A stretch of 64,000 nt of DNA, taken from positions 26,227 through 90,226 of the forward strand of contig NZ_AUII01000019.1 in the NCBI RefSeq assembly GCF_000423625.1, written 5' to 3'. The translations under genes and the position numbers were made by a program. The notes beneath the pieces were generated by a model. It was not told where the DNA came from and made no database searches. It saw only the letters and a program-made list of their open reading frames with translations. Below are positions 26,478 through 34,383 of the stretch, in pieces; position 1 is the first letter of the stretch; every line of letters begins with the position of its first letter. Source of the DNA: Pseudonocardia asaccharolytica DSM 44247 = NBRC 16224. GTDB lineage: Bacteria > Actinomycetota > Actinomycetes > Mycobacteriales > Pseudonocardiaceae.

Positions 26478-27291
26478 GCGCACGCCGTGGTGGCGCGACG
26501 CCCCGCCGAGCCGGCCGCGGCGGGTCAGCGGTGGCATCCAGATCCACACCGCCCGCGGATCGGTCGCCCAGACGTGGTGGTCGGCCCGGTTCATCGAGGT
26601 CCTGGAGTCCCTCGGGGTCGGGGGCAGGCTGGCCCGGGGCCGCACCTACGCCCGTGCCGGACAGACCCTGGATCTGCGGGTCGAGCCGGGCGCGGTCGTC
26701 GCCCGGGTGCAGGGGACCCGCCCGCAGCCCTACCGGGTCCGGATCGGGCTGCGCACCTACGGCAAGGCCGAGTGGACCGCGGTGGAGCAGGCGCTCGCCG
26801 ACGACGCCTGGTATGCCGCCGCCCTGCTGGCCGGGCGGATGCCGCCGGAGATCGAGCAGCTGTTCGCCTCGCTGGGCCTGGCGCTGTTCCCGGCGAGCGG
26901 CCACGACCTGAGCATGGACTGCTCGTGCCCGGACTACGCCGTGCCGTGCAAGCATCTGGCCGCGGTGTTCTATGTCCTCGCCGAGCGCTTCGACGCCGAC
27001 CCGTTCGAGATCCTCGCGCTGCGCGGACGCGACCGGGAGACCCTGCTGGCGAATCTGCGGGCCCGCCGCGGCGGCACCGCCCAGGCACCGGACGCACCGC
27101 AGGCCACCCCGCTGGCCGACCTGCTCGACACGTTCTTCGTCGCGGGTCCGTCCGAGGCCTCGCAGCTCCCGCCCGCCCCCACCCCACCCGACGCCCTGCT
27201 CGACCAGGTCCCGGCGTTTCCGATCGAGGTCCGCGGGCACCGCGTCGTCGACCTGTTGAGACCCGCTTACCGGGCGCTCGGCGACGGCTGA
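26461..27291 (+). CDS. SWIM zinc-finger protein, partner of the SNF2 helicase
   Basis: 276 residues. The zinc-binding CSCPDYAVPCKH (CxCx...CxH) lies near residue 158; the N-terminal half (TARGSVAQTWWSARFIEVLE, RGRTYARAGQTL) is conserved in proteins encoded beside SNF2 helicases. Likely helps the helicase bind DNA or protein. It starts inside the last codons of the helicase gene (17-bp overlap). The C-terminal 70 residues are Pro/Ala-rich and less conserved in character. Confidence 0.88.
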   Translation: MARMSERTPWWRDAPPSRPRRVSGGIQIHTARGSVAQTWWSARFIEVLESLGVGGRLARGRTYARAGQTLDLRVEPGAVVARVQGTRPQPYRVRIGLRTYGKAEWTAVEQALADDAWYAAALLAGRMPPEIEQLFASLGLALFPASGHDLSMDCSCPDYAVPCKHLAAVFYVLAERFDADPFEILALRGRDRETLLANLRARRGGTAQAPDAPQATPLADLLDTFFVAGPSEASQLPPAPTPPDALLDQVPAFPIEVRGHRVVDLLRPAYRALGDG

Positions 27292-27298
27292 GGACCGG

Positions 27299-28948
27299 TC
27301 ACTGGTAGGAGATGAACACCGGCGAGATGGGCCCGACCGCGACCGTCTGGGCGGGGGTGAAGGTGGGCGTGTCCTCGTCGTAGAAGTTCTTCCAGCCCCA
27401 CCAGAGGTTCGGCGGTGGGTCCGCGTGCAGGGCGTTCCAGGTTCCGAACTTCAGCTCGGGTGTCCCGAAGCCGTCCGCGTGGATCAGTACGGCCAGCTCG
27501 TCGCGACCGGTGTCGACCTGGCCGCGGTCGCTGATCATGCCGAGCTGGAACTGGTGCAGCATGAGCAGCTTCTGCGGCAGGTGGTGGTCCCGGGTGAGGT
27601 CGGCGAGCCACTCGACGACGGTGTTGATCTCCGCCGCGGTCACCGAGCCGATCTGCACCCGGTGGAGCTGACCGGGACCCAGCCGCCACTCGGGATCGAG
27701 CGCGAGCCCCACGTGGGGTTCGGTGAGCAGCTCGGTGTAGCGGCGGGCCTGGCTGAGGAAGTCGGCCCGGCCGGGTTGCAGATCGAGCACGACGTACATG
27801 CCGGCGGCGCGGGCGGCGTCCACCCAGGGACGCAGGTCGGTCACCGAGGACTCGGCGGAGTAGTCCCCGTCGGGGCCCGGAGCCGAGTCCGCGACCGTGG
27901 CGATGATCTCGAAGGCGGGCACGACCGGATCCGCCACCAGCGATTGGTAGGACCGGGCCAGTCGTTGCGCGCGCCGGACCGCCGCGTCGACGGGCTGCTC
28001 GCCGAGCACGCCGAGGGCCGGGGCTCCGGGGTGCCCGTAGAGGGCGACCATGTGTCGCCCGGGGAAGAGCACCTGCCCCCCGCCGGGAAGCTCCGCGCCG
28101 GTGGCCGCGGCCTCGAGCCTGCCGCGCAGCACCTCGGGCGTCCCGAAGGCTGCGCCCAGTGCGACGACGCGGCCTGCCGGGTGCTCGTTCAGAACGGTGG
28201 CCAGACCCGCAGCGGCCCGCGGATCGGGCACGGCCAGTACCCGCACCTGCGCGCCGGAGGCCCTGGCGGTCGCGACCGCCAGGGCCTGGTCGGGGGTGGC
28301 CTGGGCGAGCACCAGCACCGACGCCTCACGCACGGCCGGGGTCACGGTCGGCAGCACCTGGTCGGACCCCCGGTCGGTCCGGTCGGGTACGGGCGGGTCA
28401 GCGGCGAGCAGCGCGGTCGGGTTCCGCCCGAGGGCGGCGACGTCGGCGACGAGCCGGGCGGAGTCGATCGGCTCCGGCGCGCCGAACCGCCGTCCGGTGA
28501 GCCGTTCGAGCGCCGCCGGATCCGCCGGGGCCTCGACGACGGCGGGTCCGCCGTCCTGCGCCCTGGCCCACGCCGCGGCCGTCCCGACGGCGAGCACGAC
28601 GGCTGCCCCCAGCCTGCCCAGCTCGTCGCGGACCGGCCCGTCCTGGCCGGCGGCCGGAGCAACCAGCGCAGGCACCCCTAGCGCCACCGCGAGCGAGGCC
28701 GACCGGGCCTGGCCGGCGAGGTCGTCGTCAGCGGCCAGCACCACGACCGGCGCCGAGCGGTAGAGCGCCGCGCTCGTCGCCACCGCCAGCGCCGCCGCGT
28801 CCGCGCCGGAGACGACGACCGGCCGCTCCCCGAGGTCGCGCAGCTGGGGAGCCTGTGGGGTGGACGGTTGCCGGGAGCATCCGGCGGCGAGCAACACGAG
28901 GATCAACGGGACGAGCAGCGCCACACGTCTACCGCCGATTCGTCCCAT
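27299..28948 (-). CDS. Large secreted lipoprotein of unknown function
   Basis: 549 residues. It has a lipoprotein signal peptide (GRRVALLVPLILVLLAAGC, lipobox LAAGC). The N-terminal half shows repeated small hydrophobic/Ala-rich strands (SGADAAALAVATSAALYRSAPVV, ALGVPALVAPAAG) like cell-wall-binding repeat 2 proteins. The C-terminal half (about 330-549) looks like a TIM-barrel glycosidase-type domain (YVVLDLQPGRADFLSQARR, VGLALDPEWRLG). It should sit on the outer face of the membrane. I do not recognise a named family; an extracellular sugar or wall-related role is only inference. Convergent with the SWIM gene. Confidence 0.75.
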   Translation of the reverse strand: MGRIGGRRVALLVPLILVLLAAGCSRQPSTPQAPQLRDLGERPVVVSGADAAALAVATSAALYRSAPVVVLAADDDLAGQARSASLAVALGVPALVAPAAGQDGPVRDELGRLGAAVVLAVGTAAAWARAQDGGPAVVEAPADPAALERLTGRRFGAPEPIDSARLVADVAALGRNPTALLAADPPVPDRTDRGSDQVLPTVTPAVREASVLVLAQATPDQALAVATARASGAQVRVLAVPDPRAAAGLATVLNEHPAGRVVALGAAFGTPEVLRGRLEAAATGAELPGGGQVLFPGRHMVALYGHPGAPALGVLGEQPVDAAVRRAQRLARSYQSLVADPVVPAFEIIATVADSAPGPDGDYSAESSVTDLRPWVDAARAAGMYVVLDLQPGRADFLSQARRYTELLTEPHVGLALDPEWRLGPGQLHRVQIGSVTAAEINTVVEWLADLTRDHHLPQKLLMLHQFQLGMISDRGQVDTGRDELAVLIHADGFGTPELKFGTWNALHADPPPNLWWGWKNFYDEDTPTFTPAQTVAVGPISPVFISYQ

Positions 28949-29036
28949 TTCAGCCCCCCGACCAGCCCGCGCCTGGCCTGCAGACTAGGAGGGGCGAGGC
29001 GCATCGGTCAGTCGGACACGCCCGGGGCCGGTGAGG

Positions 29037-29378
29037 TCAGAACGCCACGGCGGGCGCCCGGAGCCGGCCGGTGCGCAGGGCCCAGCGCTCGAACCACAGT
29101 GTGAACAGCGGTGGGATGCTGGCGACCAGCGCGAGCAGGAGGGTGCGCGGCTCCCAGCTCAGTCGCCGGGCGGCGACGACGGCGATCACCAGGTAGGCCA
29201 CGAACAACGCTCCGTGGATCGGCCCGAAGATCTTCACCCCGATGTCGCTTCCGACGGCGATGTACTTGAAGAACATGCCGACGAGCAGACCGGCCCACGA
29301 GCAGGCCTCGGCGATCGCGATCGCCCGGAAGGCCCTGGCGGCGCCGGAGCGGGAGGGGTCGGCGGACTGCTCGGCCAT
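29037..29378 (-). CDS. DUF3817 integral membrane protein
   Basis: 113 residues with three to four membrane helices: FRAIAIAEACSWAGLLVGMF, then FGPIHGALFVAYLVIAVVAA with the HG motif of DUF3817, and LLLALVASIPPLFTLWFERW. The family is widespread in actinobacteria and of unknown function. Start chosen at the ATG at 29378. A 118-bp gap separates it from the upstream hemerythrin gene. Confidence 0.85.
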   Translation of the reverse strand: MAEQSADPSRSGAARAFRAIAIAEACSWAGLLVGMFFKYIAVGSDIGVKIFGPIHGALFVAYLVIAVVAARRLSWEPRTLLLALVASIPPLFTLWFERWALRTGRLRAPAVAF

Positions 29379-29496
29379 CGGCGGCAACTCCTGGGGTCTC
29401 GGGCGGTTCGTCCCCTCCACTGTGCCGCACGCGCCCGCACCACCTTCTACCGGGTGTCGAATATCTCTCCGCGGCCGGGCCGGTGCCCACCGGTCG

Positions 29497-29910
29497 TCAG
29501 CGGGGTTGGCACCCGGACCAGTCGACGGCGACCGCGGCGGCCGGGAAGAGGCCGTTCTCCTCGCGGTCGATATGCCGGCGGAGCAGATCGATGAACGCGC
29601 CGGCGCCGGAGAGCTCGCCCTTCGCGATCCGGTCGAGACGGGCGTCGAGGTCGTCGTGCTCGTCGCACAGCGTGCTGATGTGCTCGGTGAACATGGGATC
29701 GCGCCGCAGCTCGGCGAACAGGCCCCGCTCCTCGCCCTCGGTATGCGGATGCAGCAGGTGGCCCAGGTCGTGCGCGCACTCCCGGGCGGCCGCATGGTCG
29801 CCGCGCTGCGCGGCCCTGGCCAGCTCGCCCGCGGTGTTGACGATCTCGTCGTGTTCCGCTGAGAACCGCCCGATGATCGTGATCGCGCGGCAGCCGCAGT
29901 ATTCGCACAT
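29497..29910 (-). CDS. Hemerythrin HHE-domain protein
   Basis: 137 residues forming a four-helix bundle with His/Glu ligands spaced as in HHE cation-binding proteins: FSAEHDEIV, LLHPHTEGEE, LCDEHDDLDAR and RRHIDREENGLF. These would bind a di-iron centre and sense or carry oxygen or NO. The N-terminus MCEYCGC carries three Cys that could bind a metal or a redox partner. Same strand as the DUF3817 gene. Confidence 0.88.
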   Translation of the reverse strand: MCEYCGCRAITIIGRFSAEHDEIVNTAGELARAAQRGDHAAARECAHDLGHLLHPHTEGEERGLFAELRRDPMFTEHISTLCDEHDDLDARLDRIAKGELSGAGAFIDLLRRHIDREENGLFPAAAVAVDWSGCQPR

Positions 29911-30076
29911 CTGGCCTCGGATGTCCTTCCGGGTGGCACCGGGTTACCACCTCCTCTGTACCCTGGACCGCCGGGGCGGTCCCCGGCCACAGGACCCGCG
30001 GGTCCGGGACCGCCGGCCCGACACGGCCCGATCCGGATGGCGGTGAACGGCGGGCGCCGTTAGTAGGGTCGGGGTC

Positions 30077-30583
30077 ATGTCCGTCGACCACCGCGGAGAC
30101 CGGCGTCGCCGTGATCGGGACCCCGCGGGACGGGCCCGCAACGCCCGCCCGCGCGACGCCAGCGGCCGGCCGCTGCCCTACGGCCAGCCGGGTGTGCCGC
30201 GGCTGCCCGAGGACCTGGTGCTGACCCCGGACGAGACGGTCAGCCAGGCCCAGCGGCTGCTCGACGAGGGCCTCCCGTTCCAGGCGCACGAGGTGCTGGA
30301 GGCGGCGTGGAAGTCCGCCGATCCGGCCACCCGGGATCTCTGGCGGGCCCTCGCGCAGCTCGCGGTCGGGCTCACGCACGCCCAGCGCGGCAATACGCGC
30401 GGTGCGGTCGCGCTCCTGGACCGCAGCGCGGACGGCGTGGCCCGGTGGATCGGCGACCCACCGGCCGGGCTGGACCTCGACGGTTTGATCCGGCACGCCA
30501 CCGCGCTGGCGGAGCGGATCGAGACGTCCGGCGCGGACGTCGTGGTCGAGGCGGACCTGCGGCCCCGGCTGCGTCGCTCCTGA
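30077..30583 (+). CDS. DUF309 domain-containing protein
   Basis: 168 residues. The DUF309 core is visible: a helix with LDEGLPFQAHEVLEAAWK (the HEVLE...W motif), then LWRALAQLAVGLTHAQRGN. The N-terminal 45 residues are Arg/Asp-rich and probably disordered. The family has no established function. TAGGGT at 30064-30069 lies 7 nt before the ATG, the leaderless pattern. Convergent with the alcohol dehydrogenase; a strong hairpin lies between them. Confidence 0.85.
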   Translation: MSVDHRGDRRRRDRDPAGRARNARPRDASGRPLPYGQPGVPRLPEDLVLTPDETVSQAQRLLDEGLPFQAHEVLEAAWKSADPATRDLWRALAQLAVGLTHAQRGNTRGAVALLDRSADGVARWIGDPPAGLDLDGLIRHATALAERIETSGADVVVEADLRPRLRRS

Positions 30584-30665
30584 ACCGGTCCGGGGTTCGA
30601 GTCAACCGCGCCGCCACGTCCGTCACCATGATCGTCGCTTCGGCGGCCGCGGCCGCGCACATCGC

Positions 30666-30709
30666 GGTGCCCGGCTCCCAAACGTCGATCATGACGGGAG
30701 CCGGGCACC
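30666..30709. terminator. Bidirectional hairpin terminator between DUF309 and alcohol dehydrogenase genes
   Basis: Perfect 14-bp arms GGTGCCCGGCTCCC / GGGAGCCGGGCACC with a 16-nt loop, between two convergent genes and 17 bp past the alcohol dehydrogenase stop. There is no T-tract, as is usual for high-GC actinobacteria. Confidence 0.75.
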
Positions 30710-30726
30710 GGGAGGGAAGGCGCCGA

Positions 30727-31845
30727 TCAGTCGTAGCGGATCACGCCGCGGATGTTCTTGCCGTCGTGCATGTCCTGATAGCCCTGCTGGATCTGGTCGA
30801 GCGAGTAGGTCTTGGTGATCAGCTCGTCGAGCTTCAGCACGCCGTCCTGGTAGAGCTGCACCTGCCGGAGGATGTCGAAGCTGGGCGCCGACGCGCCGAA
30901 CAGTGCCCCCTGCAGCCGCTTCTGGAACAGGGTCAGCTCCGAGATCGCGATCGGCAGCCCCACCTCGGTGATATCGCCGAGGCCGGTGACGACCACGGTG
31001 CCTGCCTTGCGGATCGCCGTGAACGCCTGCGCGACGTGCTCGGGCTTCGTGACGCCGACCGTGACGATCGCGGAGTCGGCCCCCTGCCCGTTGGTCATCT
31101 CCTTGGCGAGCTCGGTGGCCTCCTCGATGGTCTCCGCGCTGTGCGTGGCACCCAACTCCTGGGCCTTCTCCCGCTTGAACGCCACCGGGTCGACGGCGAT
31201 GATGTTGGTCGCGCCGGCGTGCCGCGCGCCCTGTACGGAGTTGATCCCGATGCCGCCGATGCCCATCACGATCACCGTGTCGCCGGGCCGCACCTCCGCG
31301 GAGTTCACCGCCGAACCCCAGCCGGTCCCGACCCCGCAGCCGAGCAGGCACGCCTTGTCCAGCGGGATGTCGTCGGGGATCTTCACCGCCGACTCCACGG
31401 CCACGGTCGTGGTCTCGCAGAACGTCGAGATCCCGCACATCTGCCCGACCGGCCTGCCGTCGAGACTGAGCCGGAAGTCCTCCGGGTTGTCCCACCGCGA
31501 GCCGATGAGCAGCGTCGCGCCGAGGTCGCACAGGTTCTGCTGACCCGTCGCGCACCAGCGGCAGCGCCCACAGCCGGGCAGGAACGAGAAGACGACGTGA
31601 TCGCCCTCGGCGAAGCCCCGCACCCCCGTTCCGATCGCCGTCACCACGCCGGCTCCCTCGTGACCTCCCGCGAACGGGTAGATCCCGACCGGAATGTCGC
31701 CGGTGGCGATGTGGTCGTCGGAATGGCAGAGGCCGGAGGCCGCCATCTTGACCTGGATCTCGCCGGGCCCCGGGTCGTCGAGTTCCAGGTCGACGACCTC
31801 GAACTTGCCGGGCGCCTGCCGGATCACCGCTCCACGGGTCTGCAT
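30727..31845 (-). CDS. Zinc-dependent, NDMA-type alcohol dehydrogenase
   Basis: 372 residues from the ATG at 31845 (GGGAGGTGC upstream). It is a medium-chain dehydrogenase: catalytic zinc ligands in SGLCHSDDH and GGHEGAG, structural zinc site CGRCRWCATGQQNLC, and cofactor loop VMGIGGIGINSVQGA. The opening and the catalytic segment match the actinobacterial family that carries tightly bound NAD and is assayed with N,N-dimethyl-4-nitrosoaniline (TIGR03989-like). It oxidises alcohols or aldehydes; the partner electron acceptor is not evident here. Confidence 0.88.
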   Translation of the reverse strand: MQTRGAVIRQAPGKFEVVDLELDDPGPGEIQVKMAASGLCHSDDHIATGDIPVGIYPFAGGHEGAGVVTAIGTGVRGFAEGDHVVFSFLPGCGRCRWCATGQQNLCDLGATLLIGSRWDNPEDFRLSLDGRPVGQMCGISTFCETTTVAVESAVKIPDDIPLDKACLLGCGVGTGWGSAVNSAEVRPGDTVIVMGIGGIGINSVQGARHAGATNIIAVDPVAFKREKAQELGATHSAETIEEATELAKEMTNGQGADSAIVTVGVTKPEHVAQAFTAIRKAGTVVVTGLGDITEVGLPIAISELTLFQKRLQGALFGASAPSFDILRQVQLYQDGVLKLDELITKTYSLDQIQQGYQDMHDGKNIRGVIRYD

Positions 31846-31862
31846 CGAGCACCTCCCGAACG

Positions 31863-31872
31863 ACAACGTTGT
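31863..31872. promoter_or_regulatory. Small palindrome upstream of the alcohol dehydrogenase gene
   Basis: ACAACGTTGT is a perfect 10-bp palindrome about 17 bp upstream of the start codon, in the 5' region of the dehydrogenase gene. It could be an operator; short palindromes also occur by chance. The region beyond it (to about 31920) is lower in GC and includes TTGTGT and CATATC, which could be promoter elements. Confidence 0.3.
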
Positions 31873-31936
31873 GCGATGGGGTATGCACGCACGACGATAT
31901 GACCGGTATCACACAAAGGGAAGCCTCCGCCTACCC

Positions 31937-31966
31937 CGCGAGTCGCGGTGTTTTCGCGACCGAGTC
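31937..31966. repeat. 30-bp dispersed repeat, copy 2
   Basis: Reverse complement of the repeat at 9526-9555, 28 of 30 bases identical, including CGCGAGTCGCGGTGTTT. It lies downstream of the DprE2-like gene end (32007) and upstream of the alcohol dehydrogenase promoter, so again just 3' of a minus-strand gene. Confidence 0.6.
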
Positions 31967-32006
31967 GCGCTATCCCCGCGACCACACCCACCCGCTCATA
32001 GGTTGC

Positions 32007-32750
32007 TCAGCGCGGTAGCCGCCGCCAGATCGCCCGTGGCAGCACCCGCATCCCCCAGAACACCGGCCGCAACAGCGCGGGCACCCAGACCTCGTCGCGA
32101 CCGCCGTGCAGAGCCGCAACCGTGGCGTCCGCGACCTGCTGCGGGGTGCTGGGGAACGGGGCGGGCGCCATCCCGGAGGTCATCCGGCCGATCACGAACC
32201 CGGGCCGGACCAGCAGCAGCCGCACCCCGCTGCCGTGCAGAGCATCGGCCAGCCCGCTCGCGAAGCCGTCCAGCCCCGCCTTGGCCGACCCGTAGACGTA
32301 GTTCGCCCGGCGCACCCGGACCCCGGCCACCGAGGAGTACACGACCAGCGTGCCGCTGCCCTGTGCCCGCAGCAGCTGGGCGAGATCGGTGAGCGCGTGC
32401 ACGTGGGCGACGTAGTCGGTGTGCACGATCTGCACCGCATGCCGGGCGTCGGCCTCGGCTCGGGCCTGCTCGCCGAGGATCCCGAACGCGACGACGACGG
32501 TGTCGATCGTGCCGTGCCGGGCCCACAGCGCGTCGAGCAGCGGGCGATGCGACGCGAGGTCGTCGGCGTCGAACTCGACCCGCTCGACCGCGCTCGCCCC
32601 GGCGGCGCGAACCCGTCGCTCCTCGTGGTCGAGATCGCCGCTGCGCCGCGCGGCGAGCACCACGGTCCGTGCCCCGGACCCCGCCAGCCGCTCCGCGACC
32701 GCGACCCCGATCTCGCTGCGCCCACCCAACACCAGCACCGTCTCGCCCAT
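32007..32750 (-). CDS. SDR reductase resembling decaprenylphosphoryl-2-keto-ribose reductase (DprE2)
   Basis: 247 residues, SDR fold with LVLGGRSEIGVAVAERL as the cofactor motif, FGILGEQ, YSSVAGVRVRRANYVYGSAKAGLDGF (Ser/Tyr/Lys) and a C-terminal segment WVPALLRPVFWGMRVLPR typical of DprE2. In mycobacteria DprE2 with DprE1 makes decaprenylphosphoryl-arabinose for cell-wall arabinan. No DprE1 oxidase gene is adjacent here, so the role is probable, not certain. ATG at 32750; divergent from aroE with a 33-bp gap. Confidence 0.75.
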   Translation of the reverse strand: MGETVLVLGGRSEIGVAVAERLAGSGARTVVLAARRSGDLDHEERRVRAAGASAVERVEFDADDLASHRPLLDALWARHGTIDTVVVAFGILGEQARAEADARHAVQIVHTDYVAHVHALTDLAQLLRAQGSGTLVVYSSVAGVRVRRANYVYGSAKAGLDGFASGLADALHGSGVRLLLVRPGFVIGRMTSGMAPAPFPSTPQQVADATVAALHGGRDEVWVPALLRPVFWGMRVLPRAIWRRLPR

Positions 32751-32783
32751 TCTGCGAGTCTCGCCCCTGGGCATACTGGCGCG

Positions 32784-33632
32784 ATGACCACCCCGCCACG
32801 GCGGGCCGCAGTGCTCGGCTCCCCCATCACGCACTCGCTGTCCCCGGTCCTGCACCGGGCGGCCTATGCCGCCCTCGGCCTCGACGGCTGGCGTTACGAC
32901 GCCCACGAATGCGATGAGGCCGGTCTGCCCCGCTTTGTCGACGGACTGGGTCCGGAGTGGGTCGGGCTGTCGCTCACGATGCCGCTCAAACGGGTCGCGC
33001 TCGCCGTGGCCGATCGGGTCTCCCCGCTGGCGACGGCGACGGGCGCGGCCAACACCCTGGTCCTCGGCCCCGACGGGCGTTTCGCGGAGAACACGGACGT
33101 CGCCGGGATCGTCGCCGCGCTGCGCGAGAGCGGGGTGCGGCAGGCCGGGCGGGCCGTCGTCCTCGGTGCGGGCGGGACGGCGCAGGCCGCGCTCGCCGCC
33201 CTCCGCGAACTGGGAACCGTCGATCCGCTGGTGTTCGTCCGCGACACCGGACGGGCCGGTGAGCTGCGCGCGGCCGCCGAACGGCTCGGGATGTCCCCCC
33301 GGGTCGAGGCCGCGCTCACCGATCCGGAGCGGGCCGCCGGCGCGCTCGCCGACGCCGATGTGGTGATCTCCACGCTGCCCGCGGGCGCGGCCGACCCGCT
33401 CGCGGCCACCCCGTGGTCGCGGTCGACAACCGTGCTCGACGTCGTCTACGCCCCCTGGCCGACACCGCCCGCCGCCGCGGCGGCGGAAGCGGGCTGCGCG
33501 GTCGTCAGCGGACTCGCGATGCTGCTGCACCAGGCCGTCGCGCAGGTCGAGCTGATGACCGGCCACCCGGGTCCGGTCGAGGCCATGCGCTCCGCCCTCG
33601 ACGCCGTCACCGCAGCTCAACCCCCCCTGTGA
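32784..33632 (+). CDS. aroE: Shikimate dehydrogenase
   Basis: 282 residues. The N-terminal shikimate-binding SPITHSLSPVLHRAAY, the catalytic Lys in LTMPLKRVAL, NTDVAGI, and the NADP loop VLGAGGTAQAALAAL are all present. It reduces 3-dehydroshikimate in aromatic amino-acid synthesis. CATACT at 32772-32777 lies 6 nt before the ATG (leaderless pattern). Its TGA stop falls inside a large palindrome shared with the convergent methyltransferase gene. Confidence 0.92.
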   Translation: MTTPPRRAAVLGSPITHSLSPVLHRAAYAALGLDGWRYDAHECDEAGLPRFVDGLGPEWVGLSLTMPLKRVALAVADRVSPLATATGAANTLVLGPDGRFAENTDVAGIVAALRESGVRQAGRAVVLGAGGTAQAALAALRELGTVDPLVFVRDTGRAGELRAAAERLGMSPRVEAALTDPERAAGALADADVVISTLPAGAADPLAATPWSRSTTVLDVVYAPWPTPPAAAAAEAGCAVVSGLAMLLHQAVAQVELMTGHPGPVEAMRSALDAVTAAQPPL

Positions 33633-33674
33633 GTGCGTAACAGTGTTAGAACACTGTTACGCACTCACAGGGGG
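33623..33674. terminator. 52-bp palindrome, copy 1, holding both stop codons
   Basis: Perfect 25-bp arms around a 2-nt centre, with core GTGAGTGCGTAACAGTGTT and its complement. It lies at the convergent ends of aroE and the methyltransferase gene, and the TGA stop of each gene is within an arm. Related palindromes are at 39312-39357 and 45028-45085. A bidirectional terminator is the simplest reading; no T-tract follows. Confidence 0.75.
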
Positions 33675-34249
33675 CGGTGAACCGAGACGGCGTACGAGCC
33701 GCCGGTATAGGCGTCGCGCGACCACGTCGACCATCGGTCCTCGGGCGACAGGCCCGACGCCGCGCACCAGCCGTCGTAGTCGGCGAGAGTGGGCCAGCCG
33801 CCCTGCAGCGAGAATCCGGCGACGAGCCGCCCGCCCGGCCCGAGGTGCCGGGCGCAGGCCGCGACGGCGGCGGCGCGATCCGTCGGCGCGACATACGGCA
33901 CCACGTTGCCGGCGAGCACCACGACATCGAAGCGCGCCGCCAGCTCGAGATCCTCCAGCCCGAGCGTGAGCCAGCGCAGCGACGGCGCCTTCGCCCGGGC
34001 GGCGGCGATCATGTCCGGATCGGGGTCGACGCCGACGACGTCCATCCCGCGGCGCGCCAGCTCGACCGCCACCCGCCCCGTGCCGCAGCCGCCGTCGAGC
34101 ACCGCGGAGGGTTCGTAGGACGCCACGAGGTCGGCCTCGCCGTGCGGGTTCTGCCCCGCCGCGGCCATCCGACTCCACCGTTCGTCGTAACTGTCGAGGT
34201 CGACCTCGGTACGCCAACGCGACCAGTCGCCGGGGAGCGTGTGGGACAC
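33665..34249 (-). CDS. Class I SAM-dependent methyltransferase
   Basis: 194 residues. The SAM-binding glycine loop is LDGGCGTGRVAVELARRG with the acidic residue in VVGVDPDPDM; motif II is FDVVVLAGNVVPYV. It is a small methyltransferase (Methyltransf_25 type) with no recognisable substrate domain. TAGTCT (complement of 34257-34262) lies 7 nt before the GTG start, the leaderless pattern. The stop codon lies in the palindrome shared with aroE. Confidence 0.85.
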   Translation of the reverse strand: MSHTLPGDWSRWRTEVDLDSYDERWSRMAAAGQNPHGEADLVASYEPSAVLDGGCGTGRVAVELARRGMDVVGVDPDPDMIAAARAKAPSLRWLTLGLEDLELAARFDVVVLAGNVVPYVAPTDRAAAVAACARHLGPGGRLVAGFSLQGGWPTLADYDGWCAASGLSPEDRWSTWSRDAYTGGSYAVSVHRPL

Positions 34250-34383
34250 GCCGCCGAGACTACGTCCCGCGGCGGGCGCACCGTCCACCGCGGGCGTGCG
34301 GCCCGAGCACGCGGCCCCTTGCGCCGACGGCCGCAGGACGCGCAACATGCGGTTCCGAATTCGCGGCCGCAGCGGAGACCATC

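Noticed and set aside
30593..30604. GGGTTCGAGTC, resembling a tRNA T-loop
   Set aside because: The flanking bases do not pair as a T-stem and no acceptor, D or anticodon arms can be drawn around it.
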